Source: an uncultured Bacteroidales bacterium
Lineage (GTDB): Bacteria > Bacteroidota > Bacteroidia > Bacteroidales > F082
Length of the DNA stretch: 64,000 nt
NCBI GenBank assembly: GCA_937896895.1
Contig: CALBNV010000047.1
Location: forward strand, 47,494 to 111,493
Reading direction: 5' to 3'
The position numbers were made by a program, and so were the translations under genes. This document shows, in pieces, positions 15,749 to 23,936 of the stretch. Every line of letters begins with the position of its first letter. Positions within the stretch are counted from its first letter, which is position 1. The notes beneath the pieces were generated by a model. That model was not told the origin of the DNA. It did no database searches and saw only the letters and a program-made list of their open reading frames with translations.

Positions 15749-16768
15749 CTATTTGACGACATCGACTTTCACGCCGTTTCTGAGTCGTGTCTGTCCTGTC
15801 GTGACGACCGTCGCGCCGTCGTCAACGCCGCTGATGACCTCGTATCTGTCGCCCATTCTGCGGCCGAGGACAACCGTTCTGAATGAGACGGTGCCGTCGG
15901 CGTTGAGGATGTAAACGTACTGTTCGCCTGAACCGACCTGCTTCAAGACGGCTCTGTCAGGGATGACGGTGTGGAAGTTGTCACCGTAGTTGACGGTCAC
16001 GCGGGCGAACATGCCGGGACGCAGCACCTCGTTGTTGTTCTCAAACTTGATTTCTACGGGGAAGGTGTGTGTCTTCGCGTCAATGGTCGGGTGGATGAGG
16101 TCAACGACGCCCTTGAAGACCTGCTCGCCGAAAGCCTCGGTGGTGATGTCAACTTCCATGCCTTTCTTTATCTGGGCAAACTTGCTTTCCGACACGTTGA
16201 TGATGAGTTTGACGGGCGAGATGTCCTGTACCACAAACAAAGGCATCGCCATGGCGTACATGTCACCTTCATCGTAGTTTCTCGCTGTCACGATACCCGC
16301 GACAGGACTCTTCAAAACGGTGTTGTCCAAGAGGTTGATGTATGTCTTGCGTGTCACGTCGTATTTCAGGCTGATGGCCTCGAAGTCTGACTGCGATGTG
16401 GCCCCGATTTCATAAAGTTCCTTGATGCGGCCGTATTCCAAAGAGTCGTTGATCATCTGGAGACGTGCCTTGTCGAGGTTGATGGCATCCATCAGTGCCA
16501 GTGTCTGTCCGGCTCTGACGTGGTCGCCGACCTCGACGTAAATCTTGCTGATACGTGCCGCGCTCTGAGGTGCAATGTTGTTCACGATGTCGGCCTGAAT
16601 CGTCGTCGGGTAAACGGAAAGTTGTGAGACGTATTCGGCGTTCACTTTTTCAACTGTGACTTTCGGGTTCTCGGCTGCTGCAACCTGTGTGTTGGTATCC
16701 GACTTCTGTCCGCAGGCTGTCATCATAACCACAGCCGCGCCAATCAATAATGTGTTAAATGCTTTCAT
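15749..16768 (-). CDS. RND periplasmic adaptor (membrane fusion protein), lipoprotein
   Basis: A 339-residue MFP with lipobox MTAC (MKAFNTLLIGAAVVMMTACG). The barrel-sandwich (lipoyl-like) halves are ISKIYVEVGDHVRAGQTLALMD and VLKSPVAGIVTARNYDEGDMYAM, joined by a short alpha-hairpin that includes YGRIKELYEIGATSQSDFE. The beta-barrel domain (MEVDITTEAFGEQVFKGVV) and membrane-proximal domain (RAVLKQVGSGEQYVYI) follow. It links the RND permease (40 nt downstream) with the TolC protein encoded upstream. The short hairpin fits a tip-to-tip contact with TolC. Confidence 0.94.
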   Translation of the reverse strand: MKAFNTLLIGAAVVMMTACGQKSDTNTQVAAAENPKVTVEKVNAEYVSQLSVYPTTIQADIVNNIAPQSAARISKIYVEVGDHVRAGQTLALMDAINLDKARLQMINDSLEYGRIKELYEIGATSQSDFEAISLKYDVTRKTYINLLDNTVLKSPVAGIVTARNYDEGDMYAMAMPLFVVQDISPVKLIINVSESKFAQIKKGMEVDITTEAFGEQVFKGVVDLIHPTIDAKTHTFPVEIKFENNNEVLRPGMFARVTVNYGDNFHTVIPDRAVLKQVGSGEQYVYILNADGTVSFRTVVLGRRMGDRYEVISGVDDGATVVTTGQTRLRNGVKVDVVK

Positions 16769-16797
16769 CTTATTTTACTTTAATTTTTTTGCCTATT

Positions 16798-16831
16798 AAA
16801 AAACTCCACTCTTAACTCTCAAAACTTAACT
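16798..16831 (-). repeat. Short degenerate repeat after the TolC stop codon
   Basis: On the + strand it is made of ACTCCACTCTTAACTCTC-like units ending at the TolC stop codon. Confidence 0.55.
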
Positions 16832-18157
16832 CTAATAAACCCCTTGCAGTTCATCGAGTTTCGCTTCTGCCACTTTGAAATTATAAACAGCCTGGCTCAT
16901 CGTGAGTTGTGACTGCACGAGTGCGAGCTGTGCGTCGTTCAGTTCGGTGAGCGTCGCCTTGCCGAGTTCGTACATCTTGGCTGCGATGTCGTAGCTCTTC
17001 TGTGCCATCTCAAGTGTCGATACTGCTGCGTAATAATTTTCGATGTATGTGGCGATCTGATTCATGTAGCCTTTGTGTGCTATCCTGAGTTGGCGTTCTG
17101 TGTCTTCCATGTTCATCCTGATGACATCTCTTGTGGCTTGGTTCTGCCGGATGTTGTAGTGTTTGCTGAGTCCGTCGAAAATCGGGACGCTGAGTGTGAC
17201 GCCGACAACCGAATACGGGTTCCATTTCATGTCGAAGTCATCGCCCATGGCCATGTAACTATATGAGAATGAGGCTGCCAATGACGGAATGTATTGGCGT
17301 TTGGTCATTTTGATTGTGCTTTCTATTTGTCTTTCCTGAAGTCCGAACTGTATGAGCGTGGAGTTGTTTTCGAGGTTGACGGTGTCGTTGACGTTGAATC
17401 CCAGCATCTCTTGCTCGAATGCGTCCATGTCGCCGCTGACGCCGATTTTGGTGTTGAGGTCGAGGCCCATCACGGCCTTGAGCTGCCAGATGGCCAGGTC
17501 GATGGAAGCCAACGCGCTGTAAACGTTAGGCTCCGCGTTCTTGACGTTGACCTTGGCCCTGAGGTATTCGTATTCCGACACCTTGCCGGTGTTGTATTTC
17601 TTCTCGATCTGGGCGTAGTTTGTCGCCGCGTTGTCGTAAACTTGTTTGTACACCTCATATATATATTGCGCTATCAGGACGCCGTAGAACGACTGCTTGA
17701 CCTGTGAGACCATCGACACTTTGGAGGAGCGTGCCTGCTCGACGGCCAGCTCCACGTTGAGCGCGGAGAGCTTCAGGCTTTCCCACAGCTGCGCGTTGAT
17801 CAGCGGCAAAGAGGCGCTGACACCGGCGTTGACGTTGTTCCATTTTCCGACGGCAATCTCCATCGACTGCCCCTGGAAGTCCATCGCCATGACCTGTTTC
17901 TTCAAGGTGCGCTGGTAACTTCCGCTCGCACTGATATTCGGGTAAAGTGCTGCGTATGAGCCTTTTTTGGCGTAACCGGCTTTCGTGATGTTGATGTCCG
18001 CAATCTTGATTGTCGTGCTCTCATCCAACGCAATCTGGATCGCTTCATCGAGGCTGATGATGACGGAGTCCTGCGCCTGCTGGGCATTTGCTGCAAGTCC
18101 CGCCATCAGCAGGGCTGAACATAATGCCGTCATTAGAAATCTTCTTCTTTTGTACAT
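16832..18157 (-). CDS. TolC family outer-membrane efflux protein
   Basis: A 441-residue protein, first gene of the efflux operon. The signal peptide is MYKRRRFLMTALCSALLMAG with cleavage near ANAQ. The mature part shows the duplicated outer-membrane efflux protein pattern: ISLDEAIQIALDES at residue 35, long helices rich in Ala/Glu/Gln (QARSSKVSMVSQVKQSFYGV; EKKYNTGKVSEYEYLRAKVN), and the second repeat with SVPIFDGLSKHYNIRQ and YELGKATLTELNDAQLALVQ. As a trimer it would form the exit duct across outer membrane and periplasm for the RND pump. Confidence 0.94.
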   Translation of the reverse strand: MYKRRRFLMTALCSALLMAGLAANAQQAQDSVIISLDEAIQIALDESTTIKIADINITKAGYAKKGSYAALYPNISASGSYQRTLKKQVMAMDFQGQSMEIAVGKWNNVNAGVSASLPLINAQLWESLKLSALNVELAVEQARSSKVSMVSQVKQSFYGVLIAQYIYEVYKQVYDNAATNYAQIEKKYNTGKVSEYEYLRAKVNVKNAEPNVYSALASIDLAIWQLKAVMGLDLNTKIGVSGDMDAFEQEMLGFNVNDTVNLENNSTLIQFGLQERQIESTIKMTKRQYIPSLAASFSYSYMAMGDDFDMKWNPYSVVGVTLSVPIFDGLSKHYNIRQNQATRDVIRMNMEDTERQLRIAHKGYMNQIATYIENYYAAVSTLEMAQKSYDIAAKMYELGKATLTELNDAQLALVQSQLTMSQAVYNFKVAEAKLDELQGVY

Positions 18158-18202
18158 TTCGCTTTATTTTTATTTGTTTGTTTTCCGACTTTTTTAAGCG
18201 TG

Positions 18203-18210
18203 CAAAAGTA
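18203..18210 (-). promoter_or_regulatory. Promoter -7 element of the efflux operon
   Basis: Minus strand TACTTTTG, 46 nt upstream of the TolC start. No repressor gene is adjacent. Confidence 0.6.
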
Positions 18211-18339
18211 ACAAAAATTAGGTTATAATTGCATGATATAATTAACAATTCAACAACAAATTTTGTTGTATCAATAAATCAATTTCTTATATCAATGAAA
18301 TGACATTTTAATTTTGTTTCTCACATCAAAAAAAATGTT

Positions 18340-18347
18340 TATTTTTG
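18340..18347 (+). promoter_or_regulatory. Promoter -7 element of trkH
   Basis: TATTTTTG, 32 nt before the start codon; TTTG at 18313-18316 is a possible but distant -33 box. Confidence 0.55.
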
Positions 18348-18378
18348 CCGCGCATTAAAAATTAAATAATCTGCGACA

Positions 18379-19926
18379 ATGAGAGCTAAAGTTATGGGCA
18401 TGAAAGCCAAGATCTATGGTGTCTTCATTCTTTTTGAAGCATTTTTCATGCTTGTCGCTTCCTTCGTCGCCTTGCATTATAATGTGAATAATGATGAGAA
18501 AGACGTGGTGTCATTGTTTTTCTCGACGATCATCACTGCCATTTTCGGGTTCATGCTCTTGTCGGCGGGACGTGAGAAGTCGGGTAGGGGACGCGCTTCC
18601 GAGGCTGTCGGCACGCTGACGATGAAAGACTCGTTTGTCATTGTCACGGTGACATGGGTGCTGTTCGCGCTGTTCGGGATGTTGCCGTTCCTGTTTACAA
18701 AGACCATTGACAATGTGACTGATGCGTTTTTTGAGTCGATGTCTGGCTTCACTACGACAGGCTCCACCATATTGGATAACATTGACGAGCTGCCTCATGG
18801 GATCTTGTTTTGGCGCAGCATAATACAATGGCTCGGCGGCTTGGGCATCATCGTTCTCTTCCTTGCCATCATCCCTGCAATCAACAAGAACTCCAACCGC
18901 ACGATGCTGTTCTCGGCGGAGGCCTCAGGCCTCGGTGTCCAGAAGCTTCATCCGAAGATGTCGGTGACGGCCCGCCGCCTCTGGATTATCTACATCGGCT
19001 TCACCGTCATCTGCGCCTTGGCTTACTGGGCCGGCCCGATGTCGCTCTACGACTCTGTATGTCACGCTTTTACGACCGTGGCGAGCGGCGGCTTCAGCAC
19101 GCATCAGGCGAGTATCGGTTACTATAACTCGTCATACCTTGAATATATATGTTCACTCTTCATGCTGATGTCGGGCGTCAATTTCTCGCTTTATTATTTC
19201 CTGATACGCGGCGATTTCAAACTGTTTGCCAAGAATGAGGAGCTTCGATGGTTCCTTCGGATGGTGGTTGTCTTCGTCATCGTCATCGCCGGACTCTTCT
19301 ACATAGCACCGATGGTCGATACCGTCAATACTGATGTTTCAGCCTACCCGCAGTCAGACTTTGAGTCGAGATTCCGCACGGCGTTGTTCCACGTCTCTTC
19401 GATAATTACTTCAACGGGCTACCAAGGCTCGTGCTTCGACTACACGCTGTGGGGCGGCTTGTTCTTGGTTCCCACCTTGATGATGATGGTGAGCGGCTCA
19501 TGCGCTGGATCGACATCAGGAGGAATAAAAGTCATCCGCGAGATGATCTGTTTCAAGTCTATCAATAACACAATCAAGCAGATGCTGCACCCGAGCGCCG
19601 TGTTTTCGGTGAGGGTGTCAAAAGAGGTGGTGTCGAACGACATGCTTCTCCGCACGCTTAATTTCCTGTTCTATTACGTCATCCTATGCGTGGTGAGCAT
19701 CGTCATCCTCGATGTCAGCGGCTGCTCTTTCGAGGAAAGTGTTTTCAACACCATCACCTCGTTGAGCAACATGGGGCCTGGCGTGGGCAGCACCGGGCCG
19801 GCGGCGTCGTTCTCCGGGCTGACGGTGCTTGCGAAATGGGAGATGTCATTCCTCATGCTAATCGGACGTCTCGAGATCTTTACGGTGCTCCTGCTGTTCT
19901 CACCGGCTTTTTGGAACAAGAAATAA
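18379..19926 (+). CDS. trkH: Potassium uptake protein TrkH/KtrB family
   Basis: A 515-residue inner-membrane K+ transporter subunit. All four pore-helix/filter segments are visible: SGFTTTGSTI, FTTVASGGFST, SSIITSTGYQGS and SLSNMGPGVGS. Between them are the M1-M2 helix pairs. An N-terminal extension with two helices (VFILFEAFFMLVASFVAL; SLFFSTIITAIFGFMLL) is typical of TrkH. TrkH needs a cytoplasmic NAD/ATP-binding ring (TrkA) for gating; none is encoded next to it, so the partner must lie elsewhere. The following genes are a two-component system 80 nt downstream with its own -7 box. Confidence 0.93.
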   Translation: MRAKVMGMKAKIYGVFILFEAFFMLVASFVALHYNVNNDEKDVVSLFFSTIITAIFGFMLLSAGREKSGRGRASEAVGTLTMKDSFVIVTVTWVLFALFGMLPFLFTKTIDNVTDAFFESMSGFTTTGSTILDNIDELPHGILFWRSIIQWLGGLGIIVLFLAIIPAINKNSNRTMLFSAEASGLGVQKLHPKMSVTARRLWIIYIGFTVICALAYWAGPMSLYDSVCHAFTTVASGGFSTHQASIGYYNSSYLEYICSLFMLMSGVNFSLYYFLIRGDFKLFAKNEELRWFLRMVVVFVIVIAGLFYIAPMVDTVNTDVSAYPQSDFESRFRTALFHVSSIITSTGYQGSCFDYTLWGGLFLVPTLMMMVSGSCAGSTSGGIKVIREMICFKSINNTIKQMLHPSAVFSVRVSKEVVSNDMLLRTLNFLFYYVILCVVSIVILDVSGCSFEESVFNTITSLSNMGPGVGSTGPAASFSGLTVLAKWEMSFLMLIGRLEIFTVLLLFSPAFWNKK

Positions 19927-19991
19927 AGCTCGTTTTATTGAGGAATATTTCACTTTTGTTGAAAAAATAAATCGGTTTTACCTTATTGGTA

Positions 19992-19999
19992 TATCTTTG
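19992..19999 (+). promoter_or_regulatory. Promoter -7 element of the LytS-type kinase gene
   Basis: TATCTTTG, only 7 nt before the ATG at 20007. The first nucleotide of the transcript would fall at or next to the start codon. Confidence 0.6.
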
Positions 20000-20006
20000 C
20001 ACGCAA

Positions 20007-21065
20007 ATGGGAAAGTTGGGCAATATATTATCGAAGGCTTTTGAAAGCCACCGCTTCGTGATAAGCTGGACGGCGGTGCTGCTTTTCTTCTATATCTCAT
20101 TCATGCACAATGGATATGGATTTGCGCTTTTCCATTCTGTAATTGTCACATTATCAATGATAGTGGTCAGCCTCATTGAAGGTAGGCTGCTCGTGAGGTT
20201 CGTCCTGAAAAAAGGCAAGAGGTTTTTGTTTTTTGTGTTGAATGTCGTCATGGTCATCGGGCTTGCCGCCCTGTTCATGAAGATGCAGATGAAGATGTCG
20301 GACATCATCCAATATCTTATGCCAGGGATACCAAAGCCGGATGTTGACATCGACTGGACAGTGCCGTTCATAATAAGGATATTGATTTACACGTGCGTGG
20401 CGTCAATCACGGCGATCACCTACCTCGAACGCAGCGAGCAGTCAATGCTCCGTGAGTCGAATGAGCTGAAAATCGAGAACCTCGACATGGAGCTTCGCTA
20501 CCTGAAGTCGCAGATAAACCCTCATTTCCTTTTCAACGCGCTGAATAACATCTATTCTCTCGTTTACACGAAAGACGAGAAGGCTCCCGAAAGCGTTCTT
20601 AAGCTTTCCGAGATGCTGCGTTATGTCATGGTTGACTGCCAGGCCGACACTATTTCGCTCGAAAAGGAGATGAAGTTCATCGACAACTACGTTGATTTCC
20701 AGCTGATGAAGCTTGAAGAGAAACGCAACGTCACGTTTGAGAAAGATGTCAAAAGCTGGAGTTTCGTGCTCCCGCCGATGATATTCCAGCCTATCGTTGA
20801 GAACGCCTTCAAATATTCAAGAATCGAGAATGACCCTGATGGCTTCATCGCCTTCTCGGTCAGACAGGATGAGAACGGACTTGAGTTTCTCGCACGCAAC
20901 TCGGTGAAAATGTATTCGCTTCCCGTTTCTGTTTCCAATAAGAACAGCAGCGGTATTGGACTACAGAACGTAAAGAAAAGATTATCATTGCATTATAAAT
21001 ACAGATTTACATTTGAGACAAACGAAAAAGACAATATTTACACAGTCAGAATTACCATAAAATGA
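20007..21065 (+). CDS. LytS/YehU-type sensor histidine kinase
   Basis: A 352-residue kinase. The ATG at 20007 (MGKLGNILSKAFES) is preferred since the longer frame starts at TTG 19986 and overlaps the promoter. Four transmembrane helices fill residues ~15-150 with almost no periplasmic loops. A short coiled coil leads to the His_kinase domain (YLKSQINPHFLFNALNNIYS, phospho-acceptor His). The HATPase follows with PPMIFQPIVENAFKYS and GIGLQNVKKRLSLHY. It overlaps the response regulator by 4 nt (ATGA). With no extracellular sensor domain, the signal probably comes from the membrane; the target genes are not known. Confidence 0.93.
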   Translation: MGKLGNILSKAFESHRFVISWTAVLLFFYISFMHNGYGFALFHSVIVTLSMIVVSLIEGRLLVRFVLKKGKRFLFFVLNVVMVIGLAALFMKMQMKMSDIIQYLMPGIPKPDVDIDWTVPFIIRILIYTCVASITAITYLERSEQSMLRESNELKIENLDMELRYLKSQINPHFLFNALNNIYSLVYTKDEKAPESVLKLSEMLRYVMVDCQADTISLEKEMKFIDNYVDFQLMKLEEKRNVTFEKDVKSWSFVLPPMIFQPIVENAFKYSRIENDPDGFIAFSVRQDENGLEFLARNSVKMYSLPVSVSNKNSSGIGLQNVKKRLSLHYKYRFTFETNEKDNIYTVRITIK

Positions 21066-21763
21066 GGAAATATAACGTTTTAATCGCTGATGACGAGTTC
21101 TTGGCTCGCAAGCTCCTTCAGGAATATGTCCAGAAAATCGATTCGCTGAATCTTGTGGATTGTTGCTCCGACGGCATCAGGACTATGGAGGTTTTGAAAA
21201 ATGAGGAGATTGACATTTTGCTTCTTGACATTCAAATGCCGGAGCTGACTGGACTTGAGTTGCTGAAAACCATTGAAAATCAGCCTGCTGTGATTCTGAC
21301 AACGGCTTATTCGGAATATGCGGTCGATGCCTTCTCGCTCGGTGTCGTCGATTATCTCCTGAAGCCTTTCGACTTCCCGCGGTTCCTTCAGGCGATAAAT
21401 AAGGCGATTGACACGCGTCCGAAAGAAAATACCGTCACCGGTCATGCCGCTTCCAATGATTTTATCATGGTGAAAGCCGATTACAAACTGTATAAAGTCA
21501 ATTTCAGCGATTTGATTTTCATCGAAGGTCAGCACGAATACGTCACTTTCCACACTAAGACCAAACGCATCACGGCGTTGTATTCGCTTAAGAATCTTGA
21601 AGATACGCTGCCTCGTGACATGTTCGCAAGGGTGCATAAGTCGTACATTGTCTCGTTAGATTATATTGAGGACATTGACAAGACGACAATCACCGTTGCC
21701 GGCAACAAGATACCTGTCGGGTCGAGCTACCGCGACGAGCTCATCGAAAAACTGAACGCTTAG
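21062..21763 (+). CDS. LytTR-family response regulator
   Basis: A 233-residue regulator. The receiver domain has IADDEFLARKLL, the phospho-acceptor Asp in LLLDIQMPELTG, the switch Thr/Ser in ILTTAYSEYA and Lys in LLKPFDFPRF. The C-terminal LytTR DNA-binding domain (about residues 135-233) has DFIMVKADYKLYKVNFSDL, FIEGQHEYVTFHT and FARVHKSYIVSLDYIE. It is translationally coupled to the kinase. LytTR proteins bind direct repeats and often control envelope genes; the convergent MscS-LtaS cluster is next door but there is no visible site to prove a link. Confidence 0.94.
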   Translation: MRKYNVLIADDEFLARKLLQEYVQKIDSLNLVDCCSDGIRTMEVLKNEEIDILLLDIQMPELTGLELLKTIENQPAVILTTAYSEYAVDAFSLGVVDYLLKPFDFPRFLQAINKAIDTRPKENTVTGHAASNDFIMVKADYKLYKVNFSDLIFIEGQHEYVTFHTKTKRITALYSLKNLEDTLPRDMFARVHKSYIVSLDYIEDIDKTTITVAGNKIPVGSSYRDELIEKLNA

Positions 21764-23031
21764 TCTCTTTTTGCCTTCAGCTCGTTCATCGCGTTTTCGA
21801 TGGAGTAGCTCGAAGGTTTTTGATAGACTCTCAGGTCAAATTCGGGGACGACCGCGAAGACGTGGTCGAAGATGTCACTCTGTATGCTTTCGTAAGGCAG
21901 CCAATTCTTGTTCTTGCTGAAACAGTAAATCTGAATCGGGATGCCTGTCTCTGTTGGGCTTTGCTGTCTGACCAATACCGTCATGTCTTTGTTGACATTT
22001 GGGTTGTTCATCAGATATTCAACGAGATAAGCTCTGAAAATGCCGATGTTGGTCTGGCGTCTGCCGTTCACGAGGCTTGACGTGTCGATGCCGTTCTCTT
22101 TGTTGTATCTGGTGATTTCGTTTTCGGTGTCGGTGATGTATTTCTCGACGAGTTGGTATTTCCTGAAGCGTTCGAGCATCTCTGGCGTGCAGAATTTCAC
22201 GGTGTCGGCATCGATGATTATCGAGCGGGCTATGCGCCGTCCGCCAGAGTCCGACATCCCGCGCCAGTTGGTGAAGGGGTCGGTGACGAGCGAATATGTC
22301 GGAATGGTGGAGATTGTGTTGTCCCAGTTCTGCACTTTCACGGTGGTAAGCCCGATGTCGATGACAGTGCCGTCTGTGTCGCCTTTGACAATCCAGTCGC
22401 CGATGCGCACCATGTCGTTGATTGTCAGTTGGATGCCGCCGACAAAGCCGAGGATGGAGTCTTTGAACACTAACATTAGGATCGCTGAGAGCGTGCCGAG
22501 TCCGAGTAGTATGCTCTTGATGTCACGTTGCGTGAAGGCGGCGATGACAAGCAGGATGCACGCGATGATAAGTATGATTTTAATCACTTGGACGACGCCT
22601 TTTATGGGTCTGGTCTTGGAGACGTCTTTTGTGTTGTACATCCCATGAAATGAGTCAACGAGCGACATGAGTATGCCGATGTACGTGATGATTTCGAAGA
22701 CTTTTGTCAGTATCAGAATAAAATTGTCAAAAGTGACGAATTCCGGCGCGGTGTCATCAATCCATGCTCTGATCATATAAATCGGAATGAGGAAAGCCAT
22801 TCTCGTCCCGAAATGATAGTTGAGCAGATAGTCGTCGTATTTGTTGTCGCTTTTCCTGATGATGCTGCCTACAATCTTGGTAATCAAGTATTTGCCAAGG
22901 AAAAACAATGCGAATGACACGATGAAAAGTGTGATTACCGCGATGGCCTGCGCTGTATCGTAGGCGATGTCTTCCGGAATGTTTGAGTTTATTCCTATCT
23001 TTTTCAAAAGCTCAAGATACCTCTCTATCAT
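21760..23031 (-). CDS. MscS family mechanosensitive channel (YbdG-like)
   Basis: A 423-residue inner-membrane protein with five or six helices (ITLFIVSFALFFLGKYLITKIV; MAFLIPIYMIRAW; IIKIILIIACILLVIAAF). The pore helix and MscS beta domain are recognised by LGLGTLSAILMLVFKDSILGFVGGIQL, then MVRIGDWI and DGTVIDIGLTTVKVQNWDNTISTIPTYSLV. A long C-terminal part after residue 260 resembles E. coli YbdG, a channel with a large cytoplasmic domain that responds to osmotic stress. It is the last gene of the LtaS-DagK-MscS operon, 14 nt after the kinase gene, and overlaps the response-regulator gene tail-to-tail by 4 nt. Confidence 0.92.
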   Translation of the reverse strand: MIERYLELLKKIGINSNIPEDIAYDTAQAIAVITLFIVSFALFFLGKYLITKIVGSIIRKSDNKYDDYLLNYHFGTRMAFLIPIYMIRAWIDDTAPEFVTFDNFILILTKVFEIITYIGILMSLVDSFHGMYNTKDVSKTRPIKGVVQVIKIILIIACILLVIAAFTQRDIKSILLGLGTLSAILMLVFKDSILGFVGGIQLTINDMVRIGDWIVKGDTDGTVIDIGLTTVKVQNWDNTISTIPTYSLVTDPFTNWRGMSDSGGRRIARSIIIDADTVKFCTPEMLERFRKYQLVEKYITDTENEITRYNKENGIDTSSLVNGRRQTNIGIFRAYLVEYLMNNPNVNKDMTVLVRQQSPTETGIPIQIYCFSKNKNWLPYESIQSDIFDHVFAVVPEFDLRVYQKPSSYSIENAMNELKAKRD

Positions 23032-23045
23032 TGTGATTTTTTTGT

Positions 23046-23936
23046 CTAAATGTAATTGGGCAGTAAAATGTTCAAACTCAGTTTGTTGACTTCAACGGTG
23101 ATGTCTTTGTCCATCATGACAGCCTCCCCGTCAATGTTGACTACCTCGTCTTTCTTGCGTATCACTTTGATTTTGCTTGCTTTATGGATGCTGACGAAAT
23201 GTGTCCTGTCGATTCTGCTTGTCATGAGACGTTCAGCCACAAATCCGACTTCAAGCAGGTTTGGCTTCTTGAAGATGCAGACATCGAGCAGTCCGTCGTT
23301 GAGTGATGCGTGGGGCGAGACTTTCGCGTTGAAACCGAACTGGTTGGAGTTGGCGAAGGCGATGAACATGGCCTTGCAGTCAATTTTCTCTTTGTCATCG
23401 AGTATGAGCGTGTAGTCGCTTTCCTTGAATCTCGGGTATTCTTCTGTGATGAATTTGACGTATGTTTTGAAGCCGCGGTTCGGGTCCTTGGCGAAATAGT
23501 CGGCGATGAGTGCGTCGAAGCCGACACCGGCGATGCTGATATACGGCACATCGTTGACCTTCGCAGTGTCGATTTTCGATTTTATACCCTTATTAATGAT
23601 TTCTGTTATGATTTTCTCTGGTTTCAGCGGCAGATGAAGATGACGCGCAAGCCCGTTGCCGGAACCGTATGGCACAATGGCGAAGGTCTGCTCTGAACAG
23701 ATCATCGTTGTGGCGACCTCGTTGATGGTGCCGTCACCGCCGACGGCCACAATGTCGTCAAAGCCGTCGGCTATGGCATTGGCAGTCAGCTCTTTGGCGT
23801 GACCGCCGTATTCCGTGAATGCAATTTTGTAATCGTATTTATTCTTGTCAATGAGGCCTTCGACGATAGCCGGAAATTTCGACTTGTCGTGATGACCCGA
23901 TATTGGGTTTACAATAAAAAGGATTCTTTCTCTCAT
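23046..23936 (-). CDS. Diacylglycerol/lipid kinase family protein (DagK/YegS)
   Basis: A 296-residue soluble lipid kinase. The nucleotide-binding lobe shows LFIVNPISGHHDKSK, AVGGDGTINEVATTM (GGDGT motif) and VPYGSGNGLARHL; the second lobe has SIAGVGFDALIADYF and SPHASLNDGLLDVCIF. Such enzymes phosphorylate diacylglycerol or related lipids with ATP at the membrane surface. Its start overlaps the stop of the LTA-synthase-like gene by 4 nt. In Gram-positive bacteria LtaS releases diacylglycerol that DgkB recycles; the same coupling here would be logical but is inferred from gene order only. Confidence 0.93.
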   Translation of the reverse strand: MRERILFIVNPISGHHDKSKFPAIVEGLIDKNKYDYKIAFTEYGGHAKELTANAIADGFDDIVAVGGDGTINEVATTMICSEQTFAIVPYGSGNGLARHLHLPLKPEKIITEIINKGIKSKIDTAKVNDVPYISIAGVGFDALIADYFAKDPNRGFKTYVKFITEEYPRFKESDYTLILDDKEKIDCKAMFIAFANSNQFGFNAKVSPHASLNDGLLDVCIFKKPNLLEVGFVAERLMTSRIDRTHFVSIHKASKIKVIRKKDEVVNIDGEAVMMDKDITVEVNKLSLNILLPNYI

